From: Afipia clevelandensis ATCC 49720
GTDB taxonomy: Bacteria; Pseudomonadota; Alphaproteobacteria; Rhizobiales; Xanthobacteraceae
Direction of reading: 5' to 3'
Assembly: GCF_000336555.1 (NCBI RefSeq)
Contig: NZ_KB375281.1
Coordinates: 811,803-875,802 of the forward strand
DNA: 64,000 nt
How positions within the stretch are numbered: the stretch's first letter is position 1; the number at the start of each line of letters is the position of its first letter. Shown in pieces: positions 41,112 through 52,026 of this stretch. A program made the position numbers and the translations under genes. The notes beneath the pieces were generated by a model. It made no database searches. It worked only from the letters and a program-made list of their open reading frames with translations, and was not told where the DNA came from.

Positions 41112-42287
41112 ATGCTGCCGATCCTCAATGTCATCGCCGCGACGACGTTCGCATCCGCCCTGTCATCGCGGGCAATGGAACCGGTTTTGCCACTGGTTGC
41201 CGACGACTTCGGGGTTTCTGTCGCCACGGCCGCGAGCCTGTCGGCGGTCGTCGCGCTGACATTCGCCATTGTCCAGCCGCTGCTCGGCGCCGCAGCCGAC
41301 ATGTTCGGCAAGCCGCGCCTGATGATTGCCTGTCTGGTCCTGCTTGGCGCGGCCAATGCCTTGGGCGCGGTCGCTACCTCATTTGAAATGCTGTTCGTGT
41401 CGCGTGTGCTTGTGGGTATCGCGGCCGGCGGGACATTCCCCATTGCGTTCGGACTGACCGGCGATCTGGTGCCGACCGCGCAGCGGCAGGTGGCCCTCAG
41501 CCGCGTGCTCGCAGGCGCGATGACCGGAAATCTGCTCGGCGCGTCGGCAGCCGGCGTCATCGGCGATTTTCTCGGCTGGCGGGGTGTTCTCGGCGTGCTC
41601 GGCGCGATCATGGTGGTGGCGTCCGCCGCGGTCATGATCGGATTCCGGCGCGGCGGCATCACCAGCCCGCGCAGCGGTGTGAGCTTTGCTTCGCTGAAGG
41701 CGGGCTATCGCACGATCCTGCGCAATCCCAATGCCCGGGTGTGTTTCACCGCGGTCTTCATCGAAGGGCTTTGCGTTCTCGGCCTCTTTCCGTTTGTCGC
41801 AGCCTTCCTCTTTGAACTTGGCGAGACTCGCGCGTCGATCCCCGGCGTGGTCATCGCGGCCTTCGCGGTCGGCGGGCTGTTCTACACCATGAGCGTGTCG
41901 CGGTTGCTGCCGCGATTTGGCGTGAACCGGCTGATGATCGGCGGCGCGGCGGTCGTCGCGATGCAGTTCGTGATTATCGCGCTGGGGCCGCGCTGGGAGA
42001 TTCAGGCGATTTCGTTTCTCATCATGGGTTGGGGATTCTATTCGCTGCACGGTTCTCTGCAGGTGTTCTCAACGGATCTCGCGCCGGAAGCGCGCGCTTC
42101 GGCGATGTCGCTCCATGCGTTCTGCTTCTTCATGGGGCAGGCGGTCGGGCCGATCGTCTATGGCTTCGCGCTGGTCCATGCCGGAAAGCAGGCGACCCTG
42201 ATCCTGAGCGCGACCGCGATCCTTGTGCTGGGTCTGGTCGCCGCACGCCTGCTGCATCAGAAGCCTGCGGAGATGGCGGATATCTAG
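41112..42287 (+). CDS. MFS family transporter
   Basis: A 391-residue protein with twelve predicted hydrophobic segments. The loop 2-3 motif [13 protein letters not shown] (about residues 58-70) is the A motif of major facilitator antiporters. It resembles drug/proton antiporter-like permeases, but no substrate can be read from sequence. No good Shine-Dalgarno precedes ATG 41112. Its TAG stop shares the bases CTAG with the convergent queF stop. Confidence 0.88.
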   Translation: MLPILNVIAATTFASALSSRAMEPVLPLVADDFGVSVATAASLSAVVALTFAIVQPLLGAAADMFGKPRLMIACLVLLGAANALGAVATSFEMLFVSRVLVGIAAGGTFPIAFGLTGDLVPTAQRQVALSRVLAGAMTGNLLGASAAGVIGDFLGWRGVLGVLGAIMVVASAAVMIGFRRGGITSPRSGVSFASLKAGYRTILRNPNARVCFTAVFIEGLCVLGLFPFVAAFLFELGETRASIPGVVIAAFAVGGLFYTMSVSRLLPRFGVNRLMIGGAAVVAMQFVIIALGPRWEIQAISFLIMGWGFYSLHGSLQVFSTDLAPEARASAMSLHAFCFFMGQAVGPIVYGFALVHAGKQATLILSATAILVLGLVAARLLHQKPAEMADI

Positions 42288-42781
42288 CCCCGCCCGCGAT
42301 AGGGCGCGACGCCTTGATCCGGCACCCAGACGCCACTCGGCAATTTTCCGGTCTGCCAGAACACGTCGATCGGAATGCCGCCGCGCGGATACCAGTAGCC
42401 GCCGATCCGCAGCCAGCGTGGCTTGATCTCCTTCACCAGCCGCTTGCCGATCCCCACCGTGCAGTCCTCATGAAACGCGCCGTGATTGCGGAAGCTCGAC
42501 AGATACAGCTTCAGCGCCTTGGACTCGACCAGCCACTGATCCGGCACATAGTCGATCACCAGATGCGCAAAGTCGGGCTGGCCGGTGATCGGGCACAGCG
42601 AGGTGAATTCCGGCGCGACAAACCGTACCAGATAATTGTCCTTCGGATGCGGATTGGGCACCCGGTCGAGCTTGGCCGCTTCAGGAGAGGCGGGCATTTC
42701 GACCTGATGGCCGAGCTGCAATGAGGCAGGCTCTTGAAGCGAAGCAGTCTTGGCTTTGGTGATCCGGGGCTTTTTCGACAT
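42284..42781 (-). CDS. queF: NADPH-dependent 7-cyano-7-deazaguanine reductase QueF
   Basis: Reduces preQ0 to preQ1 in queuosine synthesis for tRNA. The catalytic Cys63 lies in [13 protein letters not shown] with Asp70, and the substrate-specific motif [17 protein letters not shown] follows. At 165 residues it is the short, unimodular type I. GGAGA lies about 6 bases before the ATG 42781; the frame is open far upstream but without similarity. Divergent from eno across 139 bases. Confidence 0.95.
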   Translation of the reverse strand: MSKKPRITKAKTASLQEPASLQLGHQVEMPASPEAAKLDRVPNPHPKDNYLVRFVAPEFTSLCPITGQPDFAHLVIDYVPDQWLVESKALKLYLSSFRNHGAFHEDCTVGIGKRLVKEIKPRWLRIGGYWYPRGGIPIDVFWQTGKLPSGVWVPDQGVAPYRGRG

Positions 42782-42835
42782 AAGTGTCTCCGTTTGCCGT
42801 CTGATAGCCCGTTCTGATGAAAACGTCACGGGATC

Positions 42836-42856
42836 AAAGGGTTCGGATACCCTTTT
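42836..42856. other. AT/GC hairpin in queF-eno spacer
   Basis: AAAGGGT (42836-42842) pairs with ACCCTTT (42849-42855) around a 6-base loop, followed by one more T. It sits mid-way between divergent queF and eno and could affect either leader. Confidence 0.4.
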
Positions 42857-42878
42857 CCGCCGGGCCGCCTTCCTGTAG

Positions 42879-44204
<1,326 letters not shown>

Positions 44205-44210
44205 ATCGTT

Positions 44211-44236
44211 ATGCGCCGGAAGTCACACCGGCGCAT
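44211..44236 (+). terminator. First hairpin after eno
   Basis: A perfect 9-bp GC stem (44211-44219 with 44228-44236) with an 8-base loop starts 7 bases after eno. No T-run follows. It may stabilise the transcript end. Confidence 0.5.
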
Positions 44237-44263
44237 CGCTGCATTTCATTTCCGGACGCGATT

Positions 44264-44295
44264 GACGGCTTGCCTTGGCAAGCCGTCGCCGTTTT
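44264..44295 (+). terminator. Main eno terminator
   Basis: An 11-bp inverted repeat (44264-44274 with 44277-44287), in practice a 10-bp stem with a tetraloop, is followed closely by GCCGTTTT. It ends the eno transcript before the CoA-transferase gene. Confidence 0.75.
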
Positions 44296-44342
44296 GATCT
44301 GGCCACATCTGCCGGGATTCTGCCGGCACAGGAGATACGACG

Positions 44343-45467
44343 ATGCAGGGTCCGCTGACCGGAATCAAAGTCATTGAAATCGGGCAGGCGCTCGCGGGTC
44401 CGCTGGCCGGCGCGATCATGGCCGACATGGGTGCGGACGTGATCAAGATCGAGAAGCCCGACGGCGGCGACGACGCGCGAAGCTGGGGCCCTCCGTTCAT
44501 CGAGGACGCCTCGATCATGTTTCATGTCACCAACCGCAACAAGCGGTCCGTGACGCTCGACATGAAGAACGCCGCTGACATCGAGAAACTGAAGACGCTT
44601 GTCCGTGATGCCGACATTCTGATCCAGAATTTGCGTTCGGGTGTGGTCAACGATCTCGGCATCGGCCCGGAGCATATGCACGCGATCAATCCGCGCCTGA
44701 TCTACTGCTCGATCTGGGCATTCGGGCCGAAGGGACCGCTGTCGAAAGCGCCGGGCTTCGATCCGCTGCTGCAGGCCTATGGCGGCGTGATGATGCAGAC
44801 CGGCCGCCACGACGATCCGCCGACATTCTGCGCACCGGCGATCAACGACAAGGCGACCGCGCAATGGTGCGTGATCGGCGCGCTCGGCGCGCTGCAGCAG
44901 CGTCATGTCACCGGGAAGGGCTGCGTGATCGACACGTCGCTGCTCGACAGCGCTGCCTCGTGGGTGGATGCCTCGCTCGCGACTTATCACATCACGCAGG
45001 AACTCTCGCCACGCACCGGCGCTGCGACACCGACCATTGTGCCGTATCAGGCGTTTGAGACCGCGGATCATCCGCTGGTGATCGCGGCGGGGTATGACCG
45101 GCTGTTTCACAAGCTCGCCACCGTGCTCGGCTTTCCCGAATGGTGCACTGATCCGCGCTTTGCCAAGGGCAGGGACCGCTTCGTTCATCGCGACACGCTG
45201 ATCGGATTGCTGAAGCCGGTGTTGCTGACCAAGACTCGCGCCGAATGGCTCGCCGCCTTCGAGGCAGCGGGCGTTCCGTGCGCTCCGGTCAATACCATCG
45301 CGGAATTGCAGCAGACCGAACAGTTCAAGGCGTCCGACCTGCTGCGCACCTTGCCCGGCAGCGACCTGCCGGTGGTGGGCTTGCCGATTTCCTTCGATGG
45401 CCAGCGCCCGCATCCGCATTCCGGCGCACCGCGCCTCGGGCAGCACAACGACGAACTGCTCGGGTAG
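44343..45467 (+). CDS. Family III CoA-transferase (CaiB/BaiF type)
   Basis: A 374-residue member of the formyl-CoA transferase superfamily, which moves CoA between carboxylic acids. The N-terminal GIKVIEIGQALAGPLAGAIMADMGADVIKIE is the standard start. The catalytic Asp expected in this family lies in PAINDKATAQWCVIGALGAL (about residue 170). The C-terminal HSGAPRLGQHNDELLG is also typical. The donor and acceptor acids cannot be deduced. It follows eno by 138 bases. Confidence 0.9.
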   Translation: MQGPLTGIKVIEIGQALAGPLAGAIMADMGADVIKIEKPDGGDDARSWGPPFIEDASIMFHVTNRNKRSVTLDMKNAADIEKLKTLVRDADILIQNLRSGVVNDLGIGPEHMHAINPRLIYCSIWAFGPKGPLSKAPGFDPLLQAYGGVMMQTGRHDDPPTFCAPAINDKATAQWCVIGALGALQQRHVTGKGCVIDTSLLDSAASWVDASLATYHITQELSPRTGAATPTIVPYQAFETADHPLVIAAGYDRLFHKLATVLGFPEWCTDPRFAKGRDRFVHRDTLIGLLKPVLLTKTRAEWLAAFEAAGVPCAPVNTIAELQQTEQFKASDLLRTLPGSDLPVVGLPISFDGQRPHPHSGAPRLGQHNDELLG

Positions 45468-45580
45468 GATATCGGAACACGATCTCGCGAGTGGAAGTTA
45501 ATGCACTTGCATCCTTTTGGGACGAAGGCTAATTCGCCTCTGAAGGTTCGCTTTGTCCTGTTGCTTAAAAGGATCGTCCC

Positions 45581-46132
45581 ATGGCCCATTCCGTCGCCGT
45601 CATTGTCGGTAGTCTCCGCAAGGAGTCGTTTTCGCTCAAGATCGCCAAGGCGCTTGCAAAAATTGCTCCGCCGTCGCTGAAACTGGGCATCGTGACCCTG
45701 CACGACCTGTCGTTCTTCAATCAGGACCTGGAAGCCACCCCGCCGGCGGACTGGCTCAAATTCCGCGAGACCGTGCAGAAATCGGACGCCGTGCTTTTCG
45801 TCTCGCCGGAGTACAACCGGTCCGTTCCGGGTGTGCTGAAGAACGCGATTGATGTGGGCTCGCGTCCCTACGGCAAGAGTTCGTTCCTGGGCAAGCCCAC
45901 CGGAATCGTGGTCAGCTCGCCGGGACCGCTCGGCGGCGTCGCGGCGGCGATGCACCTGAAGGCGCTGCTCCCCGGCATTTGCGGCCCAATTCTGCAGCAG
46001 CCGGAAATCTACCTCAACGGGGTGGGCGACGCGTTCGACGACAAGGGCGAACTGACCAAGGAATCCCTTGAAAAGGTGCTGAGGGACTACATCACCGCCT
46101 TCGCGGCGTGGGTCGGCAAGCAGGCGGCGTGA
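45581..46132 (+). CDS. NADPH-dependent FMN reductase
   Basis: A 183-residue flavodoxin-fold reductase of the SsuE/ChrR/azoreductase type. VIVGSLRKESFSLKIAKAL is the phosphate-binding loop for FMN, and FVSPEYNRSVPGVLKNAIDVGSRP is the characteristic flavin/dimer motif. It probably reduces quinones or metals with NADPH. AAAAGGA precedes the ATG. It stands alone between the CoA-transferase and ftsB genes. Confidence 0.9.
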   Translation: MAHSVAVIVGSLRKESFSLKIAKALAKIAPPSLKLGIVTLHDLSFFNQDLEATPPADWLKFRETVQKSDAVLFVSPEYNRSVPGVLKNAIDVGSRPYGKSSFLGKPTGIVVSSPGPLGGVAAAMHLKALLPGICGPILQQPEIYLNGVGDAFDDKGELTKESLEKVLRDYITAFAAWVGKQAA

Positions 46133-46146
46133 CGTTGCGATGACGA

Positions 46147-46184
46147 GACAGCCCGGCTGTTAGCGATGGGTTAACCGGGCTGTC
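46147..46184 (+). terminator. Hairpin after FMN reductase
   Basis: A perfect 10-bp stem (46147-46156 with 46175-46184) closes an 18-base loop, 15 bases after the reductase stop codon. It lacks a T-run, so it is a terminator candidate only. Confidence 0.45.
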
Positions 46185-46197
46185 CCATCGTGCGTAC

Positions 46198-46515
46198 ATG
46201 GTTTCACGCACGCGACTCAAAGCAATCATGACCGGCCTCGCGCTCTATGCGATCGCGGCGGCGCTGATTGCCTATTTCGGGGTCAATGCCTACACCGGCA
46301 AATACGGCCTCAATGCGCGGCAGGAGCTGGACCACGAAATCGTGCTGCTGACAGCCGAACTGGCCCGGCTCAAAGCCGAACGGGTGGCGGCCGAGCAGAG
46401 AGTCTCGTCGCTTCGCTCGGACCGGGTCGATCCCGACATGCTCGACGAGCGCGCACGCTACCAGCTCGACTATGTGCATCCGCGCGACCTTGTCCGGATG
46501 ATCGGTCAGAACTAG
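46198..46515 (+). CDS. ftsB: Septum formation initiator FtsB/DivIC family
   Basis: Small bitopic division protein that works with FtsQ and FtsL at the septum. One membrane helix (about residues 10-28), a coiled coil (about 40-72) and the C-terminal signature DPDMLDERARYQLDYVHPRDLV are visible. At 105 residues it is typical. It sits between eno and pdhA, the usual place in Hyphomicrobiales. Confidence 0.92.
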   Translation: MVSRTRLKAIMTGLALYAIAAALIAYFGVNAYTGKYGLNARQELDHEIVLLTAELARLKAERVAAEQRVSSLRSDRVDPDMLDERARYQLDYVHPRDLVRMIGQN

Positions 46516-46827
46516 TATTCCGAACTAGATGTTCGCCTGACAGTCTCGCAACACGTCTGCTTGCGAATGACGGATTTTCAAACACACCAGGAACTATGAT
46601 TCTGGTGATGGTATAACGCGTAGATCTGCGATGCTCTGTGACGGCACGTTGCTTGGCGCAATTTGCCGCAACAGGTTTCAAATTTCAAAAATCCGTCGCT
46701 TTCGATTCTAAAGTTGCCCTCGCTGCATTGCGTCATAGATGAGTTCGGCGCTGACGCACGCTTTCCTTTCATGGCGGTATGAGTTGGAGTAGAGAGGATT
46801 GTATCCGCTCTCTTATCCGGACATGAC
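46516..46827. other. 312-base gene-free spacer before pdhA
   Basis: I see no convincing gene here. It holds a direct repeat GAACTAG at its start (46509-46515 and 46521-46527), a 10-bp inverted pair GACGGATTTT (46569-46578) and AAAATCCGTC (46688-46697), and a hairpin AGAGAG/CTCTCT (46791-46796 with 46808-46813) close to pdhA. The pdh promoter must lie here, but no clear -35/-10 pair stands out. Confidence 0.5.
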
Positions 46828-47868
46828 ATGTCGCCAAAAGAAACGGCCTCAGCGAAGAAAAGCGCAGCCTCCAAAGACGCTGGTAACGGCTCCCGCCATC
46901 CGAACAATCTGACATTTTCAAAGGATCAGGAGCTTCACGCGTTTCGCGAGATGATGCTGATCCGCCGCTTCGAGGAAAAGGCGGGCCAGCTCTACGGCAT
47001 GGGGGCCATCGGCGGTTTCTGCCATCTCTATATCGGTCAGGAAGCCGTGGTGGTCGGCATGCAGATGTCGCTGGAGAAGGGCGACCAGATCATCACCAGC
47101 TATCGCGATCATGGTCACATGCTCGCTTGCGGCATGGAGCCCAAGGGGGTGATGGCTGAACTGACAGGACGTGAAGCCGGCTATTCCAAGGGGAAGGGCG
47201 GCTCCATGCATATGTTCAGCAAGGAGAAGAACTTTTACGGCGGTCACGGCATTGTCGGGGCGCAGGTTCCGCTCGGCACCGGGCTTGCTTTCGCCAACCG
47301 CTATCGCGGCAACAAGAATGTCGCGGTTGCCTATTTCGGCGACGGCGCGGCCAATCAGGGGCAGGTCTACGAGAGCTTCAACATGGCGGAGCTGTGGAAG
47401 CTCCCCGTCATCTTCGTTGTCGAGAACAATCGCTACGCCATGGGCACCTCGGTGACCCGCTCGTCGGCACAGACCGATTTCTCCAAGCGTGGCGCATCGT
47501 TCAACATTCCCGGCGAACAGGTCGATGGCATGGATGTCCGCGCGGTGAAGGCTGCGGGTGACAAGGCGGTGCAGTGGTGCCGCGAGGGCAACGGTCCCTA
47601 CATTCTCGAAATGCAGACCTATCGTTACCGCGGACATTCGATGTCCGATCCCGCGAAGTACCGGACCCGCGAGGAAGTGGACAAGGTGCGTCACGACAGC
47701 GACCCGATCGAACAGGTGCGCCAGAGACTGCTGGAGTTGAAGGTGAGCGAGCAGGACTTGAAGGCGATCGACGGCGAGGTTCGCGAGATCGTCAACGAGG
47801 CGGCGGATTTCGCGCAGCACACGCCAGAGCCGCCTGTGTCAGAGCTTTACACCGACATTTACCGTTAA
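46828..47868 (+). CDS. pdhA: Pyruvate dehydrogenase E1 alpha subunit
   Basis: Thiamine diphosphate-dependent decarboxylase subunit of the pyruvate dehydrogenase complex. The TPP motif runs from YFGDGAANQGQVYESFNMAE to VVENN (about residues 171-203), and the regulatory-loop region YRYRGHSMSDPAKYR is present. At 346 residues it is the short alphaproteobacterial and mitochondrial-like form. The first 25 residues are Lys/Ala-rich and unconserved. First gene of the pdh operon. Confidence 0.97.
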   Translation: MSPKETASAKKSAASKDAGNGSRHPNNLTFSKDQELHAFREMMLIRRFEEKAGQLYGMGAIGGFCHLYIGQEAVVVGMQMSLEKGDQIITSYRDHGHMLACGMEPKGVMAELTGREAGYSKGKGGSMHMFSKEKNFYGGHGIVGAQVPLGTGLAFANRYRGNKNVAVAYFGDGAANQGQVYESFNMAELWKLPVIFVVENNRYAMGTSVTRSSAQTDFSKRGASFNIPGEQVDGMDVRAVKAAGDKAVQWCREGNGPYILEMQTYRYRGHSMSDPAKYRTREEVDKVRHDSDPIEQVRQRLLELKVSEQDLKAIDGEVREIVNEAADFAQHTPEPPVSELYTDIYR

Positions 47869-47895
47869 GCTTGCGAAAGAGAGTCCGGAGCGACC

Positions 47896-49314
47896 ATGCC
47901 GATTCAAGTTCTGATGCCCGCGCTTTCGCCGACGATGGAGAAAGGCAACCTCGCCAAATGGCTGAAAAAAGAGGGTGACACGGTCAAGTCCGGCGATGTC
48001 ATCGCTGAAATCGAAACCGACAAGGCGACGATGGAAGTCGAGGCGACCGATGAAGGCACGCTCGGGAAGATATTGATCCCCGAAGGCACCAGCGACGTTG
48101 CGGTCAACACGCCCATCGCAACCATTCTCGCTGACGGCGAAAGCGCCGCCGATCTCGGCAAGGCGCCGGCGGCGGCAAAAGCGCCCGCGCCGAATGTTCA
48201 GCAGGAAGTTGCCGAGTCCCGCGCTCCCGTCGGAGAGGGCAAGCCGCAGATCAGCGCACCCGCGACACCGGGCGTTCTGCCGATGCCTGCTCCGATTGCC
48301 GAAGCCGATCCGGAAGTGCCGCCCGGCACCGAGATGGTGAAGATGACGGTGCGCGAAGCGCTGCGCGACGCAATGGCCGAGGAAATGCGCCGCGACGAAG
48401 ACGTCTTCGTCATGGGCGAGGAAGTCGCCGAATATCAGGGCGCCTACAAGATCACGCAGGGTCTTCTGCAGGAGTTCGGCGAACGCCGCGTGATCGATAC
48501 GCCGATCACCGAGCATGGCTTCGCGGGTGTCGGAGTCGGCGCGGCGATGGCTGGGCTAAAACCCATCGTGGAGTTCATGACCTTCAACTTCGCGATGCAG
48601 GCCATCGACCAGATCATCAATTCCGCTGCGAAGACCCTCTACATGTCCGGCGGGCAGATGGGCTGTTCCATCGTGTTCCGCGGCCCGAACGGCGCGGCCG
48701 CGCGCGTCGCCGCCCAGCACAGCCAGGACTACTCGGCCTGGTACTCGCAGATTCCGGGCCTCAAGGTTGTATCACCGTATTCGGCGGCGGATGCGAAGGG
48801 GTTGCTGAAAGCCGCGATCCGCGATCCCAACCCGGTGATCTTCCTCGAAAACGAAATTCTCTACGGTCACTCCGGTGATGTGCCGAAGCTCGACGACTAC
48901 GTCATTCCGATCGGCAAGGCGCGCATCGTGCGTTCCGGCAAGGACGTGACGCTGATCGCATGGTCGAACGGCATGACCTATGCGCTGCATGCCGCCGATG
49001 AACTCGCCAAGGAAGGCATCGAGGCCGAAGTCATCGACCTGCGTACGCTGCGTCCGCTCGACACCGAGACGATCATCAATTCGGTGAAGAAGACCGGACG
49101 CGCAGTTGCCGTCGAAGAAGGCTGGCAGCAGTCCGGTGTCGGCGCGGAAATCGCAGCAAGGATCATGGAGCAGGCGTTCGATTATCTCGATGCGCCCGTG
49201 GCGCGTGTGTCCGGCAAGGACGTGCCGATGCCGTATGCGGCGAACCTCGAGAAGCTGGCGCTGCCCTCGGTGGCCGAAGTCGTCGATGCGGCCAAGGCCG
49301 TGATGTATCGCTGA
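47896..49314 (+). CDS. pdhB: Pyruvate dehydrogenase E1 beta subunit with lipoyl domain
   Basis: Partner of PdhA. Residues 1-80 form a lipoyl domain with the attachment Lys in [12 protein letters not shown] (about residue 43). A Pro/Ala-rich linker (about 85-145) and the E1 beta transketolase domain (150-472, [18 protein letters not shown] onward) follow. An E1 beta carrying its own lipoyl domain is a known alphaproteobacterial feature. It starts 27 bases after pdhA. Confidence 0.97.
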   Translation: MPIQVLMPALSPTMEKGNLAKWLKKEGDTVKSGDVIAEIETDKATMEVEATDEGTLGKILIPEGTSDVAVNTPIATILADGESAADLGKAPAAAKAPAPNVQQEVAESRAPVGEGKPQISAPATPGVLPMPAPIAEADPEVPPGTEMVKMTVREALRDAMAEEMRRDEDVFVMGEEVAEYQGAYKITQGLLQEFGERRVIDTPITEHGFAGVGVGAAMAGLKPIVEFMTFNFAMQAIDQIINSAAKTLYMSGGQMGCSIVFRGPNGAAARVAAQHSQDYSAWYSQIPGLKVVSPYSAADAKGLLKAAIRDPNPVIFLENEILYGHSGDVPKLDDYVIPIGKARIVRSGKDVTLIAWSNGMTYALHAADELAKEGIEAEVIDLRTLRPLDTETIINSVKKTGRAVAVEEGWQQSGVGAEIAARIMEQAFDYLDAPVARVSGKDVPMPYAANLEKLALPSVAEVVDAAKAVMYR

Positions 49315-49332
49315 GAAAGCGGGAAGAAGATC

Positions 49333-50709
49333 ATGCCGATCAACATTCTGATGCCCGCGCTGTCGCCGACCATGGAGAAGGGCAACCTTGCCAAGTGGCT
49401 CAAGAAAGAGGGCGACAAGGTCAAGTCCGGCGATGTGATTGCCGAGATCGAGACCGACAAGGCGACGATGGAAGTCGAGGCCGTCGATGAAGGCACGATC
49501 GCGAAGATTCTCGTGCCTGAAGGCACGCAGGACATTCCAGTCAACACCATGATCGCGGTGCTTGCCGGTGACGGCGAGGACGTGAAAGCGGCGGGAGCAG
49601 GGGCCGGATCGGCGCCCGCGAAGTCCGAAGCTCCGAAAGCCGAAGCGCCCAAATCTGAAGCACCGAAAGCTGCGGCACCTGCAACTGCGTCAGCACCTGC
49701 TGCTGCACCGGCTCCCGCGAAACCCGCTGCTGCGCCTGCCGCTGCGGCCGCTCCTGCGCAGAGCGATGGTGCACGTATTTTCTCGTCGCCCTTGGCGCGC
49801 CGTCTCGCCAAGGAAGCGGGTATCGACCTGTCGCGCGTGACCGGCACCGGCCCGCATGGCCGCGTGGTCGCCCGTGACATCGGCGAAGCCAAATCCGGCA
49901 AGGGCCTCAAGCCTGCGGCCGCTGCGGGCGCGCCTGCCGCCAGCGCAGGCGCAATCGGCGCGCCGGCGATGTCGGATCAGCAGATCCTCGCGCTGTACGA
50001 GGAAGGCGCTTACGAAAGCATCCCGCATGACTCCATGCGCCGGACGATTGCGCAGCGTCTCACCGCTGCGACCAATTCGATGCCGACGTTCTACCTCACG
50101 GTGGATTGCGATCTCGGCAAGCTCAATGCGGCGCGCGAGGAGATCAATGCTGCCGCGGGCAAGAACGCGGACGGCAAGCCACTTTACAAGCTCTCGGTGA
50201 ATGACTTCGTCATCAAGGCGATGGCGATCGCGCTGCAGAAGATTCCGGAAGCCAACGTGTCGTGGACGGAAGCTGCGATGCTCCGCCACAGGCATTCGGA
50301 CATCGGCGTCGCCGTGGCGCTGCCGTTCGGCCTGATTACGCCGATCATCCGGCAAGCCGAAGTGAAAACGCTCTCGGCCATCTCCAACGAGATGAAGGAC
50401 CTCGCCGCGCGCGCGAAGGGCAAGAAGCTCAAGCCGAACGAATATCAGGGCGGCACATCGTCGGTGTCGAACCTCGGCATGTACGGCATCAAGGATTTTA
50501 CCGCGGTGATCAATCCGCCGCAGTCCTCGATCCTGGCCGTCGGCACCAGCGAGGAGCGCGCCGTGGTCCGCAACGGTCAGATCGTCGCCGCCAGCATGAT
50601 GAGCGTGACCCTGTCCTGCGATCATCGCGCGATCGATGGTGCGCTGGGCGCGGAACTGATCACGGCCTTCAAGAAGCTGATCGAAAATCCGGTGATGATG
50701 GTCGTGTAG
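49333..50709 (+). CDS. pdhC: Dihydrolipoamide acetyltransferase (E2)
   Basis: Core of the pyruvate dehydrogenase complex. A lipoyl domain (1-80) nearly identical to that of PdhB is followed by an Ala/Pro/Lys linker. The E3/E1-binding domain is near residues 148-185 ([17 protein letters not shown]...[13 protein letters not shown]). The catalytic domain ends with [15 protein letters not shown], holding the active His and Asp. At 458 residues it carries a single lipoyl domain. Confidence 0.97.
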   Translation: MPINILMPALSPTMEKGNLAKWLKKEGDKVKSGDVIAEIETDKATMEVEAVDEGTIAKILVPEGTQDIPVNTMIAVLAGDGEDVKAAGAGAGSAPAKSEAPKAEAPKSEAPKAAAPATASAPAAAPAPAKPAAAPAAAAAPAQSDGARIFSSPLARRLAKEAGIDLSRVTGTGPHGRVVARDIGEAKSGKGLKPAAAAGAPAASAGAIGAPAMSDQQILALYEEGAYESIPHDSMRRTIAQRLTAATNSMPTFYLTVDCDLGKLNAAREEINAAAGKNADGKPLYKLSVNDFVIKAMAIALQKIPEANVSWTEAAMLRHRHSDIGVAVALPFGLITPIIRQAEVKTLSAISNEMKDLAARAKGKKLKPNEYQGGTSSVSNLGMYGIKDFTAVINPPQSSILAVGTSEERAVVRNGQIVAASMMSVTLSCDHRAIDGALGAELITAFKKLIENPVMMVV

Positions 50710-50722
50710 GCCGGGAGCGCGC

Positions 50723-51178
50723 ATGCGCCGGTTTCTGGTTATCGTTCTGGCCTGCGCGCTCGGTTTGGCCGTCGCCTTCGCTTTCGGTCTCGCAGCCGAC
50801 TTGCTGCGGCCATGCACGGGCGAAGGGCTGTCCTGTTCGATGACCAAGGTGATCGGGTTTATCTACACGCCGGTCTTCAGCGCTGTTGCGCTGATCTGTT
50901 TCACGGCCGCTGTATTCTGGAAAGGCGGGCGCGCTCTGAACGTCGCGCTGCTGCTGCCGTTGGTGCCGTTTCTGTTGCTGGTCTTGGTGTTGAAGTACTC
51001 GGATATCTCGGTGCGCGAGTTTCGTGAAATTCGCGAGCACGACATTCAGGAAATCCTGCAGATCGCCATTCCCATCATCCTGACCCTGATCGTCCCATGG
51101 GCCTTGCTTCGGCGTTTTGCGACCTGGCTCGAACCCGGCAACGTCGCCGGCACATCTTTCAGCGGAGGCGTCCGCTGA
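50723..51178 (+). CDS. Hypothetical membrane protein in pdh operon
   Basis: A 151-residue protein I do not recognise. It has four hydrophobic segments (about residues 3-26, 43-65, 72-90 and 112-130), two Cys near residues 31 and 38 in a loop, and a charged stretch (SDISVREFREIREHDIQE, about 93-110). It starts 13 bases after pdhC and its stop overlaps the next gene's start, so it is translated in the pdh operon. Confidence 0.65.
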   Translation: MRRFLVIVLACALGLAVAFAFGLAADLLRPCTGEGLSCSMTKVIGFIYTPVFSAVALICFTAAVFWKGGRALNVALLLPLVPFLLLVLVLKYSDISVREFREIREHDIQEILQIAIPIILTLIVPWALLRRFATWLEPGNVAGTSFSGGVR

Positions 51179-51948
51179 GGAACTCCGCAACCATCGGATC
51201 GGAAGGCTGGGCGCTGTCCGCTGTTGCGGGCGCGGTCATGGTGCTGTGCGCGAGCACGGCAGCGCTTGCGTTGACTCGCCCGAAGGTCGCCAAACTGCCT
51301 GTCGCGCCGAAATCCGTTTTGTTCGTCGGAAACAGCTATTTTTACTACAACAACAGCCTGCACGATCATGTGCTCAATCTGTTGCGCAGCGCCGATCCCG
51401 CCGGAACATACACCGCGACCTCCGCGACCATCAGCGGTGCGTCGCTGACCATGCACGATGTGGACAGATTGCTTTCGTCGCACAGGCGCAGGGAATTCGA
51501 TGCCGTCATCATGATGGATTGCAGTTGGTGCGCGGTCGATCGTACATCTGTCTTCAGGAAAACCGTTGCGAAAGACGTTGCAATCGTCCGCAGGCACCGG
51601 GCCGCGCCGGTGCTGTTCATGACATGGGCCTATGCCGACAAGCCGCAGATGATCGGTGCGCTTTCGGACGTCTATACGGCGGCAGGCAATGACAACAACG
51701 CGCTGGTCGTTCCGGCCGGGCTGGCGTTTGCACGGTCGCTGTCGCAGCGGCCAGAGCTCGCGCTCTATGTGCCGGACCGGAGCCATCCAACTCTTGCGGG
51801 AACGTATCTCGCGGCCTGCGTGGTGATGGCGTCGGTCTATCGGCGCTCGCCGGTCGGCAATGCCTATCGTGCGGGTCTCGATGACGGGACCGCGGCGTTT
51901 CTGCAAACCATCGCGTGGGACACCGTGCAGGACTACTACAGGCAATAA
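51175..51948 (+). CDS. Exported SGNH/GDSL-like hydrolase
   Basis: A 257-residue protein with an N-terminal hydrophobic signal sequence (about residues 10-31, ending STAALA). It has an SGNH hydrolase pattern: FVGNSYFYYNNS (block I Ser) and DRSHPTLAGTYLAA (Asp-x-x-His of block V). I propose a CTG start at 51175 that overlaps the previous TGA stop as CTGA, with GGAGG 6 bases upstream. Alternatives are ATG 51097, deep inside the previous gene, and ATG 51238, which removes most of the signal sequence. The substrate is unknown; a periplasmic ester or acetyl group is inference. Confidence 0.68.
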   Translation: MRNSATIGSEGWALSAVAGAVMVLCASTAALALTRPKVAKLPVAPKSVLFVGNSYFYYNNSLHDHVLNLLRSADPAGTYTATSATISGASLTMHDVDRLLSSHRRREFDAVIMMDCSWCAVDRTSVFRKTVAKDVAIVRRHRAAPVLFMTWAYADKPQMIGALSDVYTAAGNDNNALVVPAGLAFARSLSQRPELALYVPDRSHPTLAGTYLAACVVMASVYRRSPVGNAYRAGLDDGTAAFLQTIAWDTVQDYYRQ

Positions 51949-52026
51949 TTGAGGGAAGCGCCGGCAGGGCGACGCCAGCCGCTTTCGATGTTAGATTTGT
52001 TCGCTACCGGGTGAATGGAGTTTGTT

